64,000 nucleotides of DNA from Melioribacteraceae bacterium (GCA_015493615.1 WGCV01000041.1:170839-234838); one strand, 5' to 3'. Shown: positions 25,350 through 37,100, numbered from the stretch's first letter. Translations and numbers: made by a program. The notes: generated by a model from the letters alone, not told the origin.

Positions 25350-28300
25350 ATGAGTAACAAACTTTTTGCAGTTTTAGTGTTCTTTTTTTGTGTTAACCTG
25401 GTACCAGCACAAAACGGGGTTAAAGTCCTCAGTTCCTCTTCCGAAGAAATTATTATTCAGTTTACTCCGAAATTTGATTTTTTCAAAAAGGATAAAGACG
25501 GTTTTTACGAAATTAAAATTTCCAACTCTTCTCTGGATAATATAAAATTCGGACAGCCGGAAATACCTTCAATCAGTTTTATTCTCGGAGTCCCTCAATT
25601 CGGCAGCAATATTAAAATTATTAACGCCCATTACACAATAGTAAAAGGTAAAATCAAAAAGTTTATACCGTGGGAAAACTTAAACTATACTCTCCCCAAT
25701 CAAGAATATTCCGACTCGGTTTACAATTCCCACGGTAACCAAAACTGGATTGCGCGCTCTTCGGAAGGAATAACTCGCGGCGTAAGGGTTGAAGCGTACA
25801 GAATTTTTCCGGTTTTGTTTAATCCACGTTTAAATGAAATTAAAAAACTGAAATCTTTGAAGTTTAAAATTATTTACAAAAACGGGGGAAGTTTTAAGAA
25901 GGTTAATGACGGGATGCTTTCGGGAGTTTTAACCAATTACTCTCAAGCTAAGAATTGGGGATTACAGAGGACGGACAATGTTACTACTCCTCAAAGCAGC
26001 GTTCTTTCCTCTGGAACTTGGTTTAGAACTAATGTTACGGAAGAAGGCATTTATAAAGTTGATTATAATAAATTAATTGCAATGGGTTTTAATCCAGAGA
26101 CGGACGACCCACGTACAATTAAGATATATAATAACGGCGGTAAAAACGTTCCGGAAGGCGTTACAACTCAGCGTCCTATTGATTTGGTGGAAAATAATAT
26201 AATATTTGTCGGCGATTCTGACGGGAAACTTAACGCCGGTGACTATTTGCTGTTTTACGGACATGGTTCCGATTTTTTCAGTTACGCGCCTCAGCGACGA
26301 GAGATTATAAGAAATCATAATTGGTTTTCAAAAAAGAATTATTACTGGATCACCTGGGGCGGGAGCGACGGAAAAAGGGTAGGGGAACAATCGGTTGCAA
26401 CTCCGTCTAACTACTTTGTTCAGAATACGACTAACGCATATCTGTATCATGAGAAAGATCTTTTTAATGTAATTAAGTCGGGTCGAACTTTTTTTGGCGA
26501 GTCTTTTTCCTACTCCCAGCGTACACAAACATTTGAGAACACACTTTACAATCGCGTTCCGGGAAGTTTAATAAGCTACAAATACGCTGTCGGCAATCTA
26601 TCCTCGCCGTCGGTTTATTTTACTATCGAAGAAAGCGGCAATACCATTCTTGCGACCAATCTGCGCGGTTACGGTTCAAGCAGTTATGTTTTCGGAAAAT
26701 ATATTAAAGGAACAACTTCCTACACGGGAAATTTAAATAACAATAAAAGCGTATTAAAATTTACTTTTGAAGCTAACTCAACGGATAAAAACGGCGCTCT
26801 CGATTATTTTGAAATAAATTATGATTCTTACCTTAAACCGAAAGACGATTTTCTTATTTTCTTCTCAAAGGATACCTCAGCCAATGTTAAATTCGAGTTA
26901 AGCGGTTTCAGCGCTTCGGACATTACTGTACTTGACGTAACCGACTATTCGGATATTCATTCTGTGCCGATTAATTCCGATAACACAGGTAACGTTTCTT
27001 TCTATCAAACGTTAACTTTAAATAATATTCATAAATATGTGGCGTTTACAAATTCCGGAGTTAAAACCGCCGGGAATTTTGAATCCGTTCCCAACTCGAA
27101 TGTGAGAGGAAACATTCCCAATACCAAATCGATTGTAATTACGAATCGATTGCTTAAAAATTCTGCCGAAAGATTGGTGAATTATCTGAATAACGAGTCG
27201 CCGAATTCGATGCCTACTTCATTATTTTATACTGACGATATTTTTAACGAGTTTTCATGCGGCGCTTTTGATCCCGCCGCAATAAGGGATTTTGTCCGCT
27301 ATCTTTATCTTAATTCTTCCGTCAAACCGGAATATGTTTTGCTTTTCGGAAACGGGAGTTACGATTATTTTAACACGGAAAATAAAAACAACAACTTAAT
27401 CCCGATGCGGGAAACTATCGAGTCTCTTTACGAGGTTAATTCCTACTTTACGGATGATTACTACGCAATGGTTGACGGCAACGATGCTATTGTGGATTTA
27501 GCCGTTGCGCGCCTTCCGGTTGAGAACAATGAAGAAGCGGATGCGTATATTGACAAATTAATCGCTTATGAAAATAATACCGATTTTTCGGAATGGCGAA
27601 GCAGAATTACTCTCCTTGCAGACGACGGATTGACTTCGCACGGAGACGACGGAAACGAGCACACATATCGCTCGGAATCTTTAGCCTCTAAGCTGCCTGT
27701 ATATTATGAGCAGGATAAAATTTATTTAATCCAGTATCCGACGGTTGTTACCGGACTTGGAAGACGAAAACCCCTTGTAAATAAAGCTATTATCGATGCA
27801 ATCAATAACGGGACTTTAATTTTTAATTTTTACGGACACGGCAATCCAGATGTTTTAACGCACGAGAGAGTTTTTATTAGCGACGTAACTATTCCTCAGT
27901 TAATTAACACAAATTATTTTTTCCTCTCTGCCGCTACTTGTGATTTCGGCAGATGCGACGATCCTACTAAAAAGAGCGGAGCCGAAAGATTAGTGCTTAA
28001 ACCTGACGGGGGAGCTATCGGTTCATTTGCATCTAACAGACCTGTTTATTCTTCGAATAATGCAGCGCTTAATGAAGATTTTTATGCATTCCTTGTTTCA
28101 AGAAGAGATTCCTTAGACTTGCCGACAAGATTAGGATACGCATTTTATCAAGCTAAAATGCTTAACCCTTCACCAAATACGGAAAAATTTTCTTTGCTTT
28201 CAGTACCTATTTTAAGATTGCTGGAACCGAAGATGAGAGCTAACATCGATTCGATTAACGGCTTGGATATTACTCTTCATCCTGTTACAATTAATGCGCT

Positions 28301-29282
28301 CGGGGATGTTTCCGTAGCGGGCAATGTTTTCGATACAACTTCTTCCTTTACCGGAGAGGCAATCATAACCGTACACGATTCATACAGAAAAATTGAAATT
28401 CCGGAATGGAATTACATTATTACTGAAGAAGGAGGAATTTTGTACAGAGGAAGAGCCAGTATCGTTAACGGAAAATTTGTTACGAAGTTTGTAGTTCCTA
28501 AAGATATTTCATACGGAAACAATTTGGGTAAAGTTACGGCTTATTGTTTCAACGATAAAGTTGACGCTATCGGCGGAGCTAATTCTATTTTAGTCGCCGG
28601 AGTGGATACTTCCCGCGTTAACGATGGCGCGGGCCCGACAATTGAGATTTCATTCGATAACCCTTCCGACCGAAACGGGTATCTTGTTAATCCCGATTTC
28701 AGTTTTTACGCAAAATTGGATGATGAAACAGGTATCAATACTTCAGGTTTGGGATTGGGGCACAAACTCGAAGGAATAATAAACAACGACGAGGAGAACC
28801 CTATCGATTTCACGAATTACTTTATAGGTGATTTGGATAGGGGAGGAAAATCGGGCGAGATTAAATATAACTTTTATGAATACAAACCGGGAGATTATAC
28901 AATTACCGTTAAAGCTTGGGATGTATTCAATAATATGTCGGAAAAGGAGAGTAAATTCACGGTGGTCAGCGGCGACGGACTTACTGTAAGAAATATCGTA
29001 AATTTCCCGAACCCGTTCAGCGGCGGCACTTATTTTACTTTCCAACATAATTTAAATGAACCGGTAAACGTAAGGATAAACGTATATACAGTTTACGGAA
29101 GAAAAATAAAAGAGATTCAGGAATACGGAATTCCCGATAAATTCGTTAAAATTTTCTGGGACGGACTCGATGAAGATGGGGACAGATTGGCTAACGGAAC
29201 ATACTTGTATCGAGTTAACGTCAGCAGCGAATCCGGGAACTATTCGAAATCGTTTGACGGAAAACTTTCCGTTATACGATAG
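25350..29282 (+). CDS. porU: Type IX secretion system sortase PorU (peptidase C25 family)
   Basis: This 1310-residue exported protein has a signal peptide (FAVLVFFFCVNLVPAQ). A beta-rich N-terminal part precedes the gingipain-like C25 domain (about residues 580-970), where the catalytic His is in FNFYGHGNPDVLTHE (near 830) and the catalytic Cys in LSAATCDFGRCDD (near 868). The C-terminus has a sorting-domain-like module (FPNPFSGGTYF, NVYTVYGRKIKEI, GTYLYRVNV). PorU removes the C-terminal signal of T9SS cargo and attaches it at the cell surface, in complex with PorV. AGAGG precedes the start. porV follows after a repeat-bearing gap. Confidence 0.9.
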   Translation: MSNKLFAVLVFFFCVNLVPAQNGVKVLSSSSEEIIIQFTPKFDFFKKDKDGFYEIKISNSSLDNIKFGQPEIPSISFILGVPQFGSNIKIINAHYTIVKGKIKKFIPWENLNYTLPNQEYSDSVYNSHGNQNWIARSSEGITRGVRVEAYRIFPVLFNPRLNEIKKLKSLKFKIIYKNGGSFKKVNDGMLSGVLTNYSQAKNWGLQRTDNVTTPQSSVLSSGTWFRTNVTEEGIYKVDYNKLIAMGFNPETDDPRTIKIYNNGGKNVPEGVTTQRPIDLVENNIIFVGDSDGKLNAGDYLLFYGHGSDFFSYAPQRREIIRNHNWFSKKNYYWITWGGSDGKRVGEQSVATPSNYFVQNTTNAYLYHEKDLFNVIKSGRTFFGESFSYSQRTQTFENTLYNRVPGSLISYKYAVGNLSSPSVYFTIEESGNTILATNLRGYGSSSYVFGKYIKGTTSYTGNLNNNKSVLKFTFEANSTDKNGALDYFEINYDSYLKPKDDFLIFFSKDTSANVKFELSGFSASDITVLDVTDYSDIHSVPINSDNTGNVSFYQTLTLNNIHKYVAFTNSGVKTAGNFESVPNSNVRGNIPNTKSIVITNRLLKNSAERLVNYLNNESPNSMPTSLFYTDDIFNEFSCGAFDPAAIRDFVRYLYLNSSVKPEYVLLFGNGSYDYFNTENKNNNLIPMRETIESLYEVNSYFTDDYYAMVDGNDAIVDLAVARLPVENNEEADAYIDKLIAYENNTDFSEWRSRITLLADDGLTSHGDDGNEHTYRSESLASKLPVYYEQDKIYLIQYPTVVTGLGRRKPLVNKAIIDAINNGTLIFNFYGHGNPDVLTHERVFISDVTIPQLINTNYFFLSAATCDFGRCDDPTKKSGAERLVLKPDGGAIGSFASNRPVYSSNNAALNEDFYAFLVSRRDSLDLPTRLGYAFYQAKMLNPSPNTEKFSLLSVPILRLLEPKMRANIDSINGLDITLHPVTINALGDVSVAGNVFDTTSSFTGEAIITVHDSYRKIEIPEWNYIITEEGGILYRGRASIVNGKFVTKFVVPKDISYGNNLGKVTAYCFNDKVDAIGGANSILVAGVDTSRVNDGAGPTIEISFDNPSDRNGYLVNPDFSFYAKLDDETGINTSGLGLGHKLEGIINNDEENPIDFTNYFIGDLDRGGKSGEIKYNFYEYKPGDYTITVKAWDVFNNMSEKESKFTVVSGDGLTVRNIVNFPNPFSGGTYFTFQHNLNEPVNVRINVYTVYGRKIKEIQEYGIPDKFVKIFWDGLDEDGDRLANGTYLYRVNVSSESGNYSKSFDGKLSVIR

Positions 29283-29426
29283 ATGAAATTTCTATTTTAA
29301 TGAATATATTTAAGACAAATTGTTTTTTGCAATCTAGTAATTAACAAACCTTTGAGGTTTGACTGATTTATTTGGAAATTTGCTTTTTATAAAACAATAG
29401 GCGAATTTTCAATATTTGTTAATGTT

Positions 29427-29445
29427 AAAAACCTCGAAGGTTTTT
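29427..29445 (+). terminator. Possible terminator downstream of porU
   Basis: AAAAACCT pairs with AGGTTTTT around a 3-nt loop, ending in a T run. The stem is A+T-rich with only two G-C pairs plus the closing part, so it is weak. A similar smaller hairpin lies at 29346-29360. Confidence 0.4.
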
Positions 29446-29567
29446 ACGAAAACCATTTTGCGTTTAGAATATATATATATTCGCGAAAATTAGATTAAAA
29501 TTGAGTTATTTGAAAATAGTTGAATTAATATGAATATTGGTAAGGAACGTTACTCATAACTGATGAG

Positions 29568-29715
29568 AAGGCTTTGCATAATCTAATTTATATGTCATTC
29601 TGAATGAAGCAAAGCGGAATGAAGAATCTCAAAACTAGTAAATATACCGAATTTAGAGATATTTCGGACGGCTTGCACCGTCCTCAATATGACAAATTTA
29701 GGTTATGCAAAGGTC
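29568..29715 (+). repeat. MITE-like inverted-repeat element, copy B
   Basis: The ends AAGGCTTTGCATAATCTAA and TTAGGTTATGCAAAGGTC are inverted complements. The interior TATGTCATTCTGAATG, GAAGAATCTCAAAAC and GAGATATTTCGGACGGCTT match copies A and C. Unlike A and C it lacks the TCCGCC-GGCGGA insert at the left-arm position. Confidence 0.75.
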
Positions 29716-29817
29716 ACGATAACTCATTACTCCGCCGCGGCGGATAACTAAAAAAATGATTTAACAATTTTTGAAATAAATATAATTTTTAATAAAATAC
29801 TAAATTAAGGAGATATA

Positions 29818-30960
29818 ATGTTGAAATTAAAATTTGTTGTTTTGTTTGCAATTGGACTCTTTTTGGCGCCCAATTTTGCACATGCACAGGGCGAAGCGGC
29901 TGTTCCGTTTTTGCTTGTATCGCCGGATTCGAGAGCCGGCGGAATGGGTGAATCGGGCGTGGGACTTGCCGATAACGCAGCCGCGATTTTTTGGAATCCT
30001 GCGGGACTTGCTTATCTGCGCGGCTCGGAAGTACAGCTTACTCACAGTAATTGGCTTCCGCAGTTTCATCTCGATTTGTTCTACGACTATCTTGCATACA
30101 GACAATATATTGATGACATAGACGGAACTATTTCCGCAGGCGTAACATTTATGAACTTCGGCGAGTTTATCAGAACAGGCGCCGGTTCGTCAACGCCAAT
30201 CGGAACATTTCGTTCTTTTGATGTAGCTGCCACTGTCGGTTATGCAACTAAGCTTACCGAGAGCATCGGACTGGGATTTAACTTCAGGGTAATTCACAGC
30301 CGGCTGTCCGATAAGCCGACGGCGCAGGAACAGGGAAGCGGCGTTGCCACTTCAATCAGTTTTGATATCGGGGCAATGTACAGACCGCAGGAACTTGATA
30401 TTCCCTTTATCGGAGATATGGGAGACAGGGTAAGCTTCGGCGCTAATTTGAGCAACCTCGGACCGAAAATTTATTACATTGACCAGGAACAAGCCGACCC
30501 GATTCCGACTAATCTCCGCGTCGGTTACGCCGTAAGATTATTTGAGAATGATTACAACTCGTTAACATTAACAAATGATTTTAATAAACTCCTTGTAACA
30601 AAACACGATTCCACTACTCAGGCGGATCCTTTCTACGAAGCAATTTTTACTTCATGGAAAAGCATCAGGCAAATTAATTTTTCCGTCGGTTTGGAATATT
30701 GGTACGGCGAACCGAGCGACTTTATGTTCGCGCTCAGAACCGGTTTCTTTTATGAAGACCCCGCATACGGAAACCGTAAATTTGCCACTTTCGGAGCCGG
30801 ATTAAGGTACGATCTTTACTCGTTTGATTTCAGTTACATCAGTACAAGTTTAGTCGGAGGCGATATTAATCATCCGCTGGCGCAGACTTTAAGATTCTCC
30901 CTTTCGATGAAGTGGGGAGAACAGCATGAATCGGTAAGAGGTTTCCCAAGAGGAATTTAA
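29818..30960 (+). CDS. porV: T9SS outer-membrane shuttle protein PorV (LptO) family
   Basis: This 380-residue FadL-like barrel protein has a signal peptide (FVVLFAIGLFLAPNFAHAQG) and the PorV/PorQ-family N-terminal signature LVSPDSRAGGMGESGVGLADNAAAIFWNPAGLAY. PorV carries cargo from the translocon to the PorU sortase in the attachment complex. The adjacent porU supports PorV over PorQ. The start has an excellent Shine-Dalgarno sequence (TTAAGGAGATATA). Confidence 0.92.
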   Translation: MLKLKFVVLFAIGLFLAPNFAHAQGEAAVPFLLVSPDSRAGGMGESGVGLADNAAAIFWNPAGLAYLRGSEVQLTHSNWLPQFHLDLFYDYLAYRQYIDDIDGTISAGVTFMNFGEFIRTGAGSSTPIGTFRSFDVAATVGYATKLTESIGLGFNFRVIHSRLSDKPTAQEQGSGVATSISFDIGAMYRPQELDIPFIGDMGDRVSFGANLSNLGPKIYYIDQEQADPIPTNLRVGYAVRLFENDYNSLTLTNDFNKLLVTKHDSTTQADPFYEAIFTSWKSIRQINFSVGLEYWYGEPSDFMFALRTGFFYEDPAYGNRKFATFGAGLRYDLYSFDFSYISTSLVGGDINHPLAQTLRFSLSMKWGEQHESVRGFPRGI

Positions 30961-31129
30961 TTTTTTAGTAATCCGCCACGGCGGAGTAAAGAGTAATGAG
31001 TAAAGAGTTACGAGTGAAGTGCGCTTAGTTGTTCAAAGCAACAATAACTAATCATCATTTATCATTCTTAATTCTTTATTCATTATTCTTTATTAAAGAG
31101 TTGTATTTTAATTGTTTAAATAATTTTTA

Positions 31130-34100
31130 ATGGATAAATATCTTAAGATGAAAAAAATCAAAACCTTGTTGCTCTTTTTAGTTCTAAGCGGAGTTTCTTT
31201 AACCGCGCAGAATCATTTCAAACCAAATTTAACCGTATTAAATAATTCGAGCGAAATTAAAAGCGGTTTGGATACACTTAATATTCTCGCAATAATGGTT
31301 CAGTTTCAACCCGACTTGTATGACGCGACGGTTGGCAACGGAACTTTCGGTTCAATTTATTCGGAACAGACTGCTGCCCGCACCGATATTATCGATCCGC
31401 TCCCTCATGACAAAGTCTATTTTGAAAATCATCTTGAGTTTGTGAAAAATTATTATGAAAAAAATTCAAACGGGAAACTTCATGTTAATTATACGGTGGC
31501 GGATAATATCGTAACGCTTGATAATACAATGCGCGTTTATTCTCCGGAAGTCGGCTCGGATGACTTTGGCGGAATTGTAAATCTTGCTCAAGAATCGTGG
31601 CAAAAATTTTCCGCTCAAAATCCGAATTTTGATTTTTCAAAATATGATATGTTTGTTGTATTTCATGCGGGAGTAGGACGCGATGTGTCGCTTCCCGGAA
31701 GTCTCGGTTTGGAGCGCGATATTCCGTCGGTTTATCTTTCGCTAAACTCAATGCGTTACTATCTCGGAAATACTTTTGACGGAATCGAAGTCGGAAATAA
31801 TTTTAAGATTAAAAATTCAGCAATTTTGCCGGAAACGGAATCGCGCGAATCGGCTACTATTGTCGGCACTGCGCTTTACCAGCTTACGATTAACGGACTT
31901 GCGGTATCAATGGTAGGAAGCTACTTGGGATTGCCCGATTTGTACAACACGGAAACAGGCTACAGCGCAATCGGACGGTTCGGGCTGATGGACGGACAAT
32001 CTATTTTTGCTTACGGCGGAGCTTTTCCTCCCGCGCCTTCTCCGATTGAAAAAATGTGGCTCGGCTGGATTGAGCCGAAAGAGATTTATCTTAAAGATAT
32101 GAAAGTTGATTTGACGACTTACGTTAAAGCTCAGACGGGAGATACAACCCTTGTGAAAATCCCGATTAATTCAAGCGAATATTTTTTGATTGAAAACAGA
32201 GAGCGTGACGCCGACAACAACGGAGCGATTATAACTTACAAACTCGGAAACAGAAGCCATACGATTGTTTTAGCAAACGATACAACCGGCTTTAACAATT
32301 ACGATATCGACACACTGCGCGGCGTCGTAACCGATGTTGATGAATTTGATTGGGCGCTGCCGGGGAATGGAATTGTAATTTGGCACATTGACGAAAACGT
32401 AATAAACGCAAACCGCGCAAGCAATACAATCAATAATGATAAGATGCACAAAGGCGTTGCCGTTATGGAAGCCGACGGTATTTTTGACATCGGCGAAATA
32501 TTCACTACTATTTTCGGCGATACTTTTGTAGGCGAAGGGGAACAGAACGATTTCTGGTTTGACGGAAACACCGGGCATTATTTTACGGACGCTTTCACGC
32601 CCGATTCCAAGCCTTCGAGCGACTCATATTCGGGAGCAAATTCCGGAATTTACCTGACAGGGTTTTCGCCTGTTTCAAACAAAATGAGTTTTGACTTAAA
32701 ATTTAACTTTAACGAATTCCGCCTTGAAAAAGTATTCTCGCTTCCTCAAAACGGCAAAGTTGATTTTGTGAATGCTGCTCCGAGTCGCGGCGCCGGAATT
32801 TTCACCGTTCAATCGGAAAAAACGGTTTATGTTTATAACAGTGAAGGAACGCTGATTAATACGTTGAACAATTTCAGTGAAACGCCTAACATTTTGCTAA
32901 AATCAAGTATGCCCTATATTGTCGGAAACGTAGGAAATAAAATCAATATTTTTTCGATAGATGGTAATTCAACGAAACTTGATTCTTTTAACGTAAAAGG
33001 AAACTTAACTTCCCGAATTACAGGACAAATTGACGGTAGACCTTTCTTTATGTTTGCCGCTGAAAACAATGGAACTTATAGAATATATTATACTCACTAT
33101 TCTACCGGACTTATTGACACTAATTCTGTGAAAATTGGTTATAAAATTACGCAAATTTTAGTCGCCCCTCAGTCGTTCTTTGGAATAGGTGAAAAAATTC
33201 TGTATGATATTTCTTCGGGTGGAGTTCTGCAGTTTCAAGCCGAAAACAATATTTTAGAAGGAGCATTTGCCGATGTGAGTAATCCTAACGGAGATGAATT
33301 AAGTAAAATAATTTTACTTGAAAAGAATAATCTTATTGAGGTTGTTGATGAGGAAACTTATGAAAAATACGCCTCGTTTAAGTTGGAAGGGAACGAACAA
33401 ATTACTGATTTTTCACTTGTTGATCTCGCCGACGGCGTTTATCCTTATATAAATTATTCCGCGGACGGGAAAAATTATTTCTATAATCTCGAAGGAGTCT
33501 TATCCGATTACTCGCCCCTTGAGGATGATAACGCCGAAGGCTATCTCGGCTCCGGAATTTCTTTTACTCCGGAAGGAGAGAACGCTCACATAATAAATTC
33601 GGCATCGGACGGCAGATTGTTCTTTTTTGACAAGGATAAAATGAGTTCCCGTCTTTCTCCTTTTTTCTCTATCGGGAGTTCTCTTATTCAACCTCCTATC
33701 TTTTTTGTGGATAATGACTCGACAAAAATTGTTGCTGCAGATAATTCAGGTAAAATCTATCTCTTTAATTATCCGCAAAAAATCAGTTTTGCCAAACCAT
33801 ATTGGTCGGGGAAATACTCGGACGGTTCGAATAATATGTACTTTCATTTAATGCGTTCTTCATCTTCCGTCGATAATAATTTTAAGCTGGTAAACGCATA
33901 TAACTGGCCTAATCCGGTTTATGGAAATACGACAAACTTCAGATTTAAGGTTAGCGAAGATTCGGAAATCAAAATTATGATTTTCGATATGGCGGGAACC
34001 AAAGTTGCAGAGCTGAACGGAAGAGCTTCCAAAGATATGGATAATGAAATTGCGTGGGATGTTTCATCTGTTCAGAGCGATGTTTACTTTGCTAATTTTC

Positions 34101-34165
34101 AGGCAACCGGAATTAACTCAAATAAAACTGAATCAAAACTCATTAAAGTTGTTGTGGTAAAATAG
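31130..34165 (+). CDS. M6-metalloprotease-like T9SS cargo protein lacking the zinc motif
   Basis: This 1011-residue secreted protein has a signal peptide from the internal ATG 31148 (KTLLLFLVLSGVSLTAQ), an N-terminal M6-family region, a middle propeller-like part, and a T9SS type A sorting domain (NAYNWPNPVYGN, IMIFDMAGTKVAEL, final KLIKVVVVK). The M6 context is clear in LGLPDLYNTETGYSAIGRFGLMD, but where the family has HExxGH this protein reads VSMVGS (residues 259-264), so the zinc-binding and catalytic residues are gone. It is expected to be a non-peptidase, perhaps a binding or adhesion protein. It lies downstream of porV and 6 bp upstream of a fused metallopeptidase gene. Confidence 0.82.
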   Translation: MDKYLKMKKIKTLLLFLVLSGVSLTAQNHFKPNLTVLNNSSEIKSGLDTLNILAIMVQFQPDLYDATVGNGTFGSIYSEQTAARTDIIDPLPHDKVYFENHLEFVKNYYEKNSNGKLHVNYTVADNIVTLDNTMRVYSPEVGSDDFGGIVNLAQESWQKFSAQNPNFDFSKYDMFVVFHAGVGRDVSLPGSLGLERDIPSVYLSLNSMRYYLGNTFDGIEVGNNFKIKNSAILPETESRESATIVGTALYQLTINGLAVSMVGSYLGLPDLYNTETGYSAIGRFGLMDGQSIFAYGGAFPPAPSPIEKMWLGWIEPKEIYLKDMKVDLTTYVKAQTGDTTLVKIPINSSEYFLIENRERDADNNGAIITYKLGNRSHTIVLANDTTGFNNYDIDTLRGVVTDVDEFDWALPGNGIVIWHIDENVINANRASNTINNDKMHKGVAVMEADGIFDIGEIFTTIFGDTFVGEGEQNDFWFDGNTGHYFTDAFTPDSKPSSDSYSGANSGIYLTGFSPVSNKMSFDLKFNFNEFRLEKVFSLPQNGKVDFVNAAPSRGAGIFTVQSEKTVYVYNSEGTLINTLNNFSETPNILLKSSMPYIVGNVGNKINIFSIDGNSTKLDSFNVKGNLTSRITGQIDGRPFFMFAAENNGTYRIYYTHYSTGLIDTNSVKIGYKITQILVAPQSFFGIGEKILYDISSGGVLQFQAENNILEGAFADVSNPNGDELSKIILLEKNNLIEVVDEETYEKYASFKLEGNEQITDFSLVDLADGVYPYINYSADGKNYFYNLEGVLSDYSPLEDDNAEGYLGSGISFTPEGENAHIINSASDGRLFFFDKDKMSSRLSPFFSIGSSLIQPPIFFVDNDSTKIVAADNSGKIYLFNYPQKISFAKPYWSGKYSDGSNNMYFHLMRSSSSVDNNFKLVNAYNWPNPVYGNTTNFRFKVSEDSEIKIMIFDMAGTKVAELNGRASKDMDNEIAWDVSSVQSDVYFANFQATGINSNKTESKLIKVVVVK

Positions 34166-34171
34166 ATTAAT

Positions 34172-37100
34172 ATGAAAAAATATATATTCATTGCAGCGTT
34201 CTTGTTCACATCGTTTATTTTTGCTCAAGTAGGGAAATATAATCCCGATTATAAATGGTACACGATTAAAGGGAAACACGTTCAGGTTCATTTCCATGAA
34301 GGGACAGAACGAACGGCTGAAATTGTACTGAAGATTGCCGAGGAAGTCTGGAAGCCGATTACCTCGCTTTACGGATACGAACCGGAGACGGTTCATTTTG
34401 TAATTAAAGATATTGACGATTACTCGAACGGAGCGACTTATTTCTTCGATAACAAAATTGAAATTTGGGCTTCCGCTCTCGACTTTGATTTGCGCGGCTC
34501 GCACAATTGGCTTAGGAATGTAATTACGCACGAGTTTACGCACATGGTAAACTTGCAGTCGGCGATGAAAATTAGCCGTAGAATTCCCGCGATTTATCTT
34601 CAGTATATGCACTACCAGGATGAGCAGCGCCCCGATATTCTTTACGGTTATCCCAACTCTATTGTTTCCTACGCCGTCGCGGGAATAAATGTCCCTTCCT
34701 GGCTTGCCGAAGGAACGGCGCAGTATCAGCGTTACGAGCTTGGCTATGATTACTGGGATTCGCATCGCGATATGATTTTGCGCAGCTATGTTCTCGATAA
34801 CGATATGCTTACGTGGAATCAGATGGGAGTTTTTTCCAAAACAAGTTTGGGCAACGAATCGGTTTACAATTCAGGTTTTGCGCTTACAACTTATATCGCT
34901 AAAAAATATGGCGAAGATAAACTCCGCGAAATTTTTTCCGCGCTGAAAACCAAAACTAATTTTACTGTTGACGCGGCAATTCAAGACGCGCTCGGCATTT
35001 CCGGAATCGATTTATACGACGAGTGGAAAAGCTATCTGAAGAAAGATTACGAATACAGAATTGCTCCGGTTAGAAAAAACATCGTTATTGGCGATACTTT
35101 GGTAAAAAAAGGTTTCGGCAATTTTTTGCCGCGATTTGTTAAACACGACAGCTCGATAATTTACATCTCAAACAAAGGGAATGATTATCTCAGTCAAACT
35201 TCGGTTTACATTTACAACTTTAAAACTAAAAAGGAGAAGAAAATTCTCGACAAAGTTTTTTCCTCCGTCGATTTTATCCCCGGGACGGAAAAACTGATTT
35301 ATGCCAAATTAAGCGACGACAATCCCAAGTGGACAAACATACACGATATTTTTATGTACGATATAAAGAATGACGAGGAAACAAGACTGACGCACGGACT
35401 CCGCGCTAACTATCCCAATGTTTCTCCCGACGGGAAAAAGATAGTTTTTCTTTTTCAGAAGGATGGAACAACCAATCTCGGGACTGTTAATATTGACGGA
35501 AAAGATTTCAGAAGACTTACTTTTTTCGATAGAGGCGAACAGGTTTTTAACCCGAAGTTCTCGCCCGACAATAAAGAAATTTATTTCGGATTTATTAAAC
35601 GGGATATCAGAAATATTGCAAAAATAGATAGTAACGGAGCGAATTTCCAACTCGTAATTAAATCAAGATTTGACGACAGGAATCCGACATTCGGAGAGGA
35701 CGGAAAGTTTTATTACGCTTCGGACAGAACCGGCATCTCGAATATTTACAGCTTCGATTTTCGCACGGGGAAATCCACGCAAATAACAAATGTTCTCGGC
35801 GGAGCGTATTATCCCGCAGTTGACGCGAAAGGGAATATGGTTTATTCGGGTTACACATCAAAAGGGTACAAACTTTTTTATCTTCCATTTAACAAGAGAA
35901 AAACCATTTTACCTTCGGAAGAATATTTGAGGAAATCGCCCGTTACAATGCTTCGCCCGATTCCTCTCGGCGACTTGGATTCGGCTGAGGTTCGTCATCT
36001 GCGGAATTATGACGATACAAAAATCCCTAATTACGAGATAAAAAAATATTCCGGCAGTTTTACTAAATTTACATTTCTTCCTTTTATCCGGTATGATGAT
36101 TACAACACAACGAGCAATGATTTGCAGAAAATTAAAGCTGGCGCTTATGTCTCGTCAACCGATTACCTCGACAGATTTGACATTTTTGCCGGAGCCGGAA
36201 TTAACGCGCGTTTGGAAAGGGATTTGTTCCTGATGTTTAACTACCGAGATAAAATTCCCGGACTTTACGACTTGGGGTTAAAACCGGAATTGAGTCTGGA
36301 ACTCTACAACATCAGCAGAAAAGCTAACACCGATATTTATTTTAATGTTGATTCCACGCAATCCTTTAACGCTGATTACACTGTCCCGATTGATGTTTCA
36401 TACAGTCTTCTTGAGTTTGACGTTGCGGCAAAGCACCGGATTTTTTCGCGTCAAAATCATATTGAACTGCGCTATGTTTTCAGCCGCTACTCGGCAACAA
36501 TCGGAAGTTTTATTTTTCCCAACACAGATTATCTGTATCCTTCAACCAACGATACTTATCTTATCGGACACGATTTGAGATTGACTTACACGAACAGAAG
36601 CATTGCCTCCAACCGTGACAGAGATATTAACCCGATTGGGAGAAAGGTGAATCTTCGTCTCGATTATGAGTCCAATCAATATAACAATGAAGGGAAATAT
36701 GAGGTTAAGGATGGAATGCTTCAGCCGGTTTACGGTGGTTATTCTTTTCCGCGGTTGGAGTTAAACTGGCAGGAAAATATCTCGATTTTTAATTCGCACG
36801 GACTTGATTTCCATCTGCGATACGGAACGATTTTCGGTCCTCCGCAACCGAACTTTTTTGATTTTTATCTCGGAGGACTGCCCGGAATGAAAGGTTATCC
36901 TTTCTATTCAATCGGCGGGAACGAACTTCTTTGGTTCAATGTAACTTACAGATTTCCCATTGCGCGCGATATTGACGCGCGGCTCGGTCCTTGGTATCTT
37001 GATAAAGTTTACTTTTCATTTTACGGAGATTACGGCAACGCTTGGGATAAAGGTTATCCGGAGTTTTCCGACTTTAAGAAAGACGTAGGCGCCGAACTGA

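Larger units (their letters stand above)
29283..29817. other. Intergenic region with hairpins and repeat copy B
   Basis: There is no gene. It contains two small AAACCT/AGGTTT hairpins (29346-29360 and 29427-29445), the 148-bp inverted-repeat element at 29568-29715, and a TCCGCC-GC-GGCGGA palindrome near 29731. The porV leader with AAGGAG follows. Confidence 0.65.

Noticed and set aside
34133..34765. 210-codon minus-strand frame
   Set aside because: It is antisense to the start of the metallopeptidase fusion gene, which has a signal peptide and HEFTH motif.
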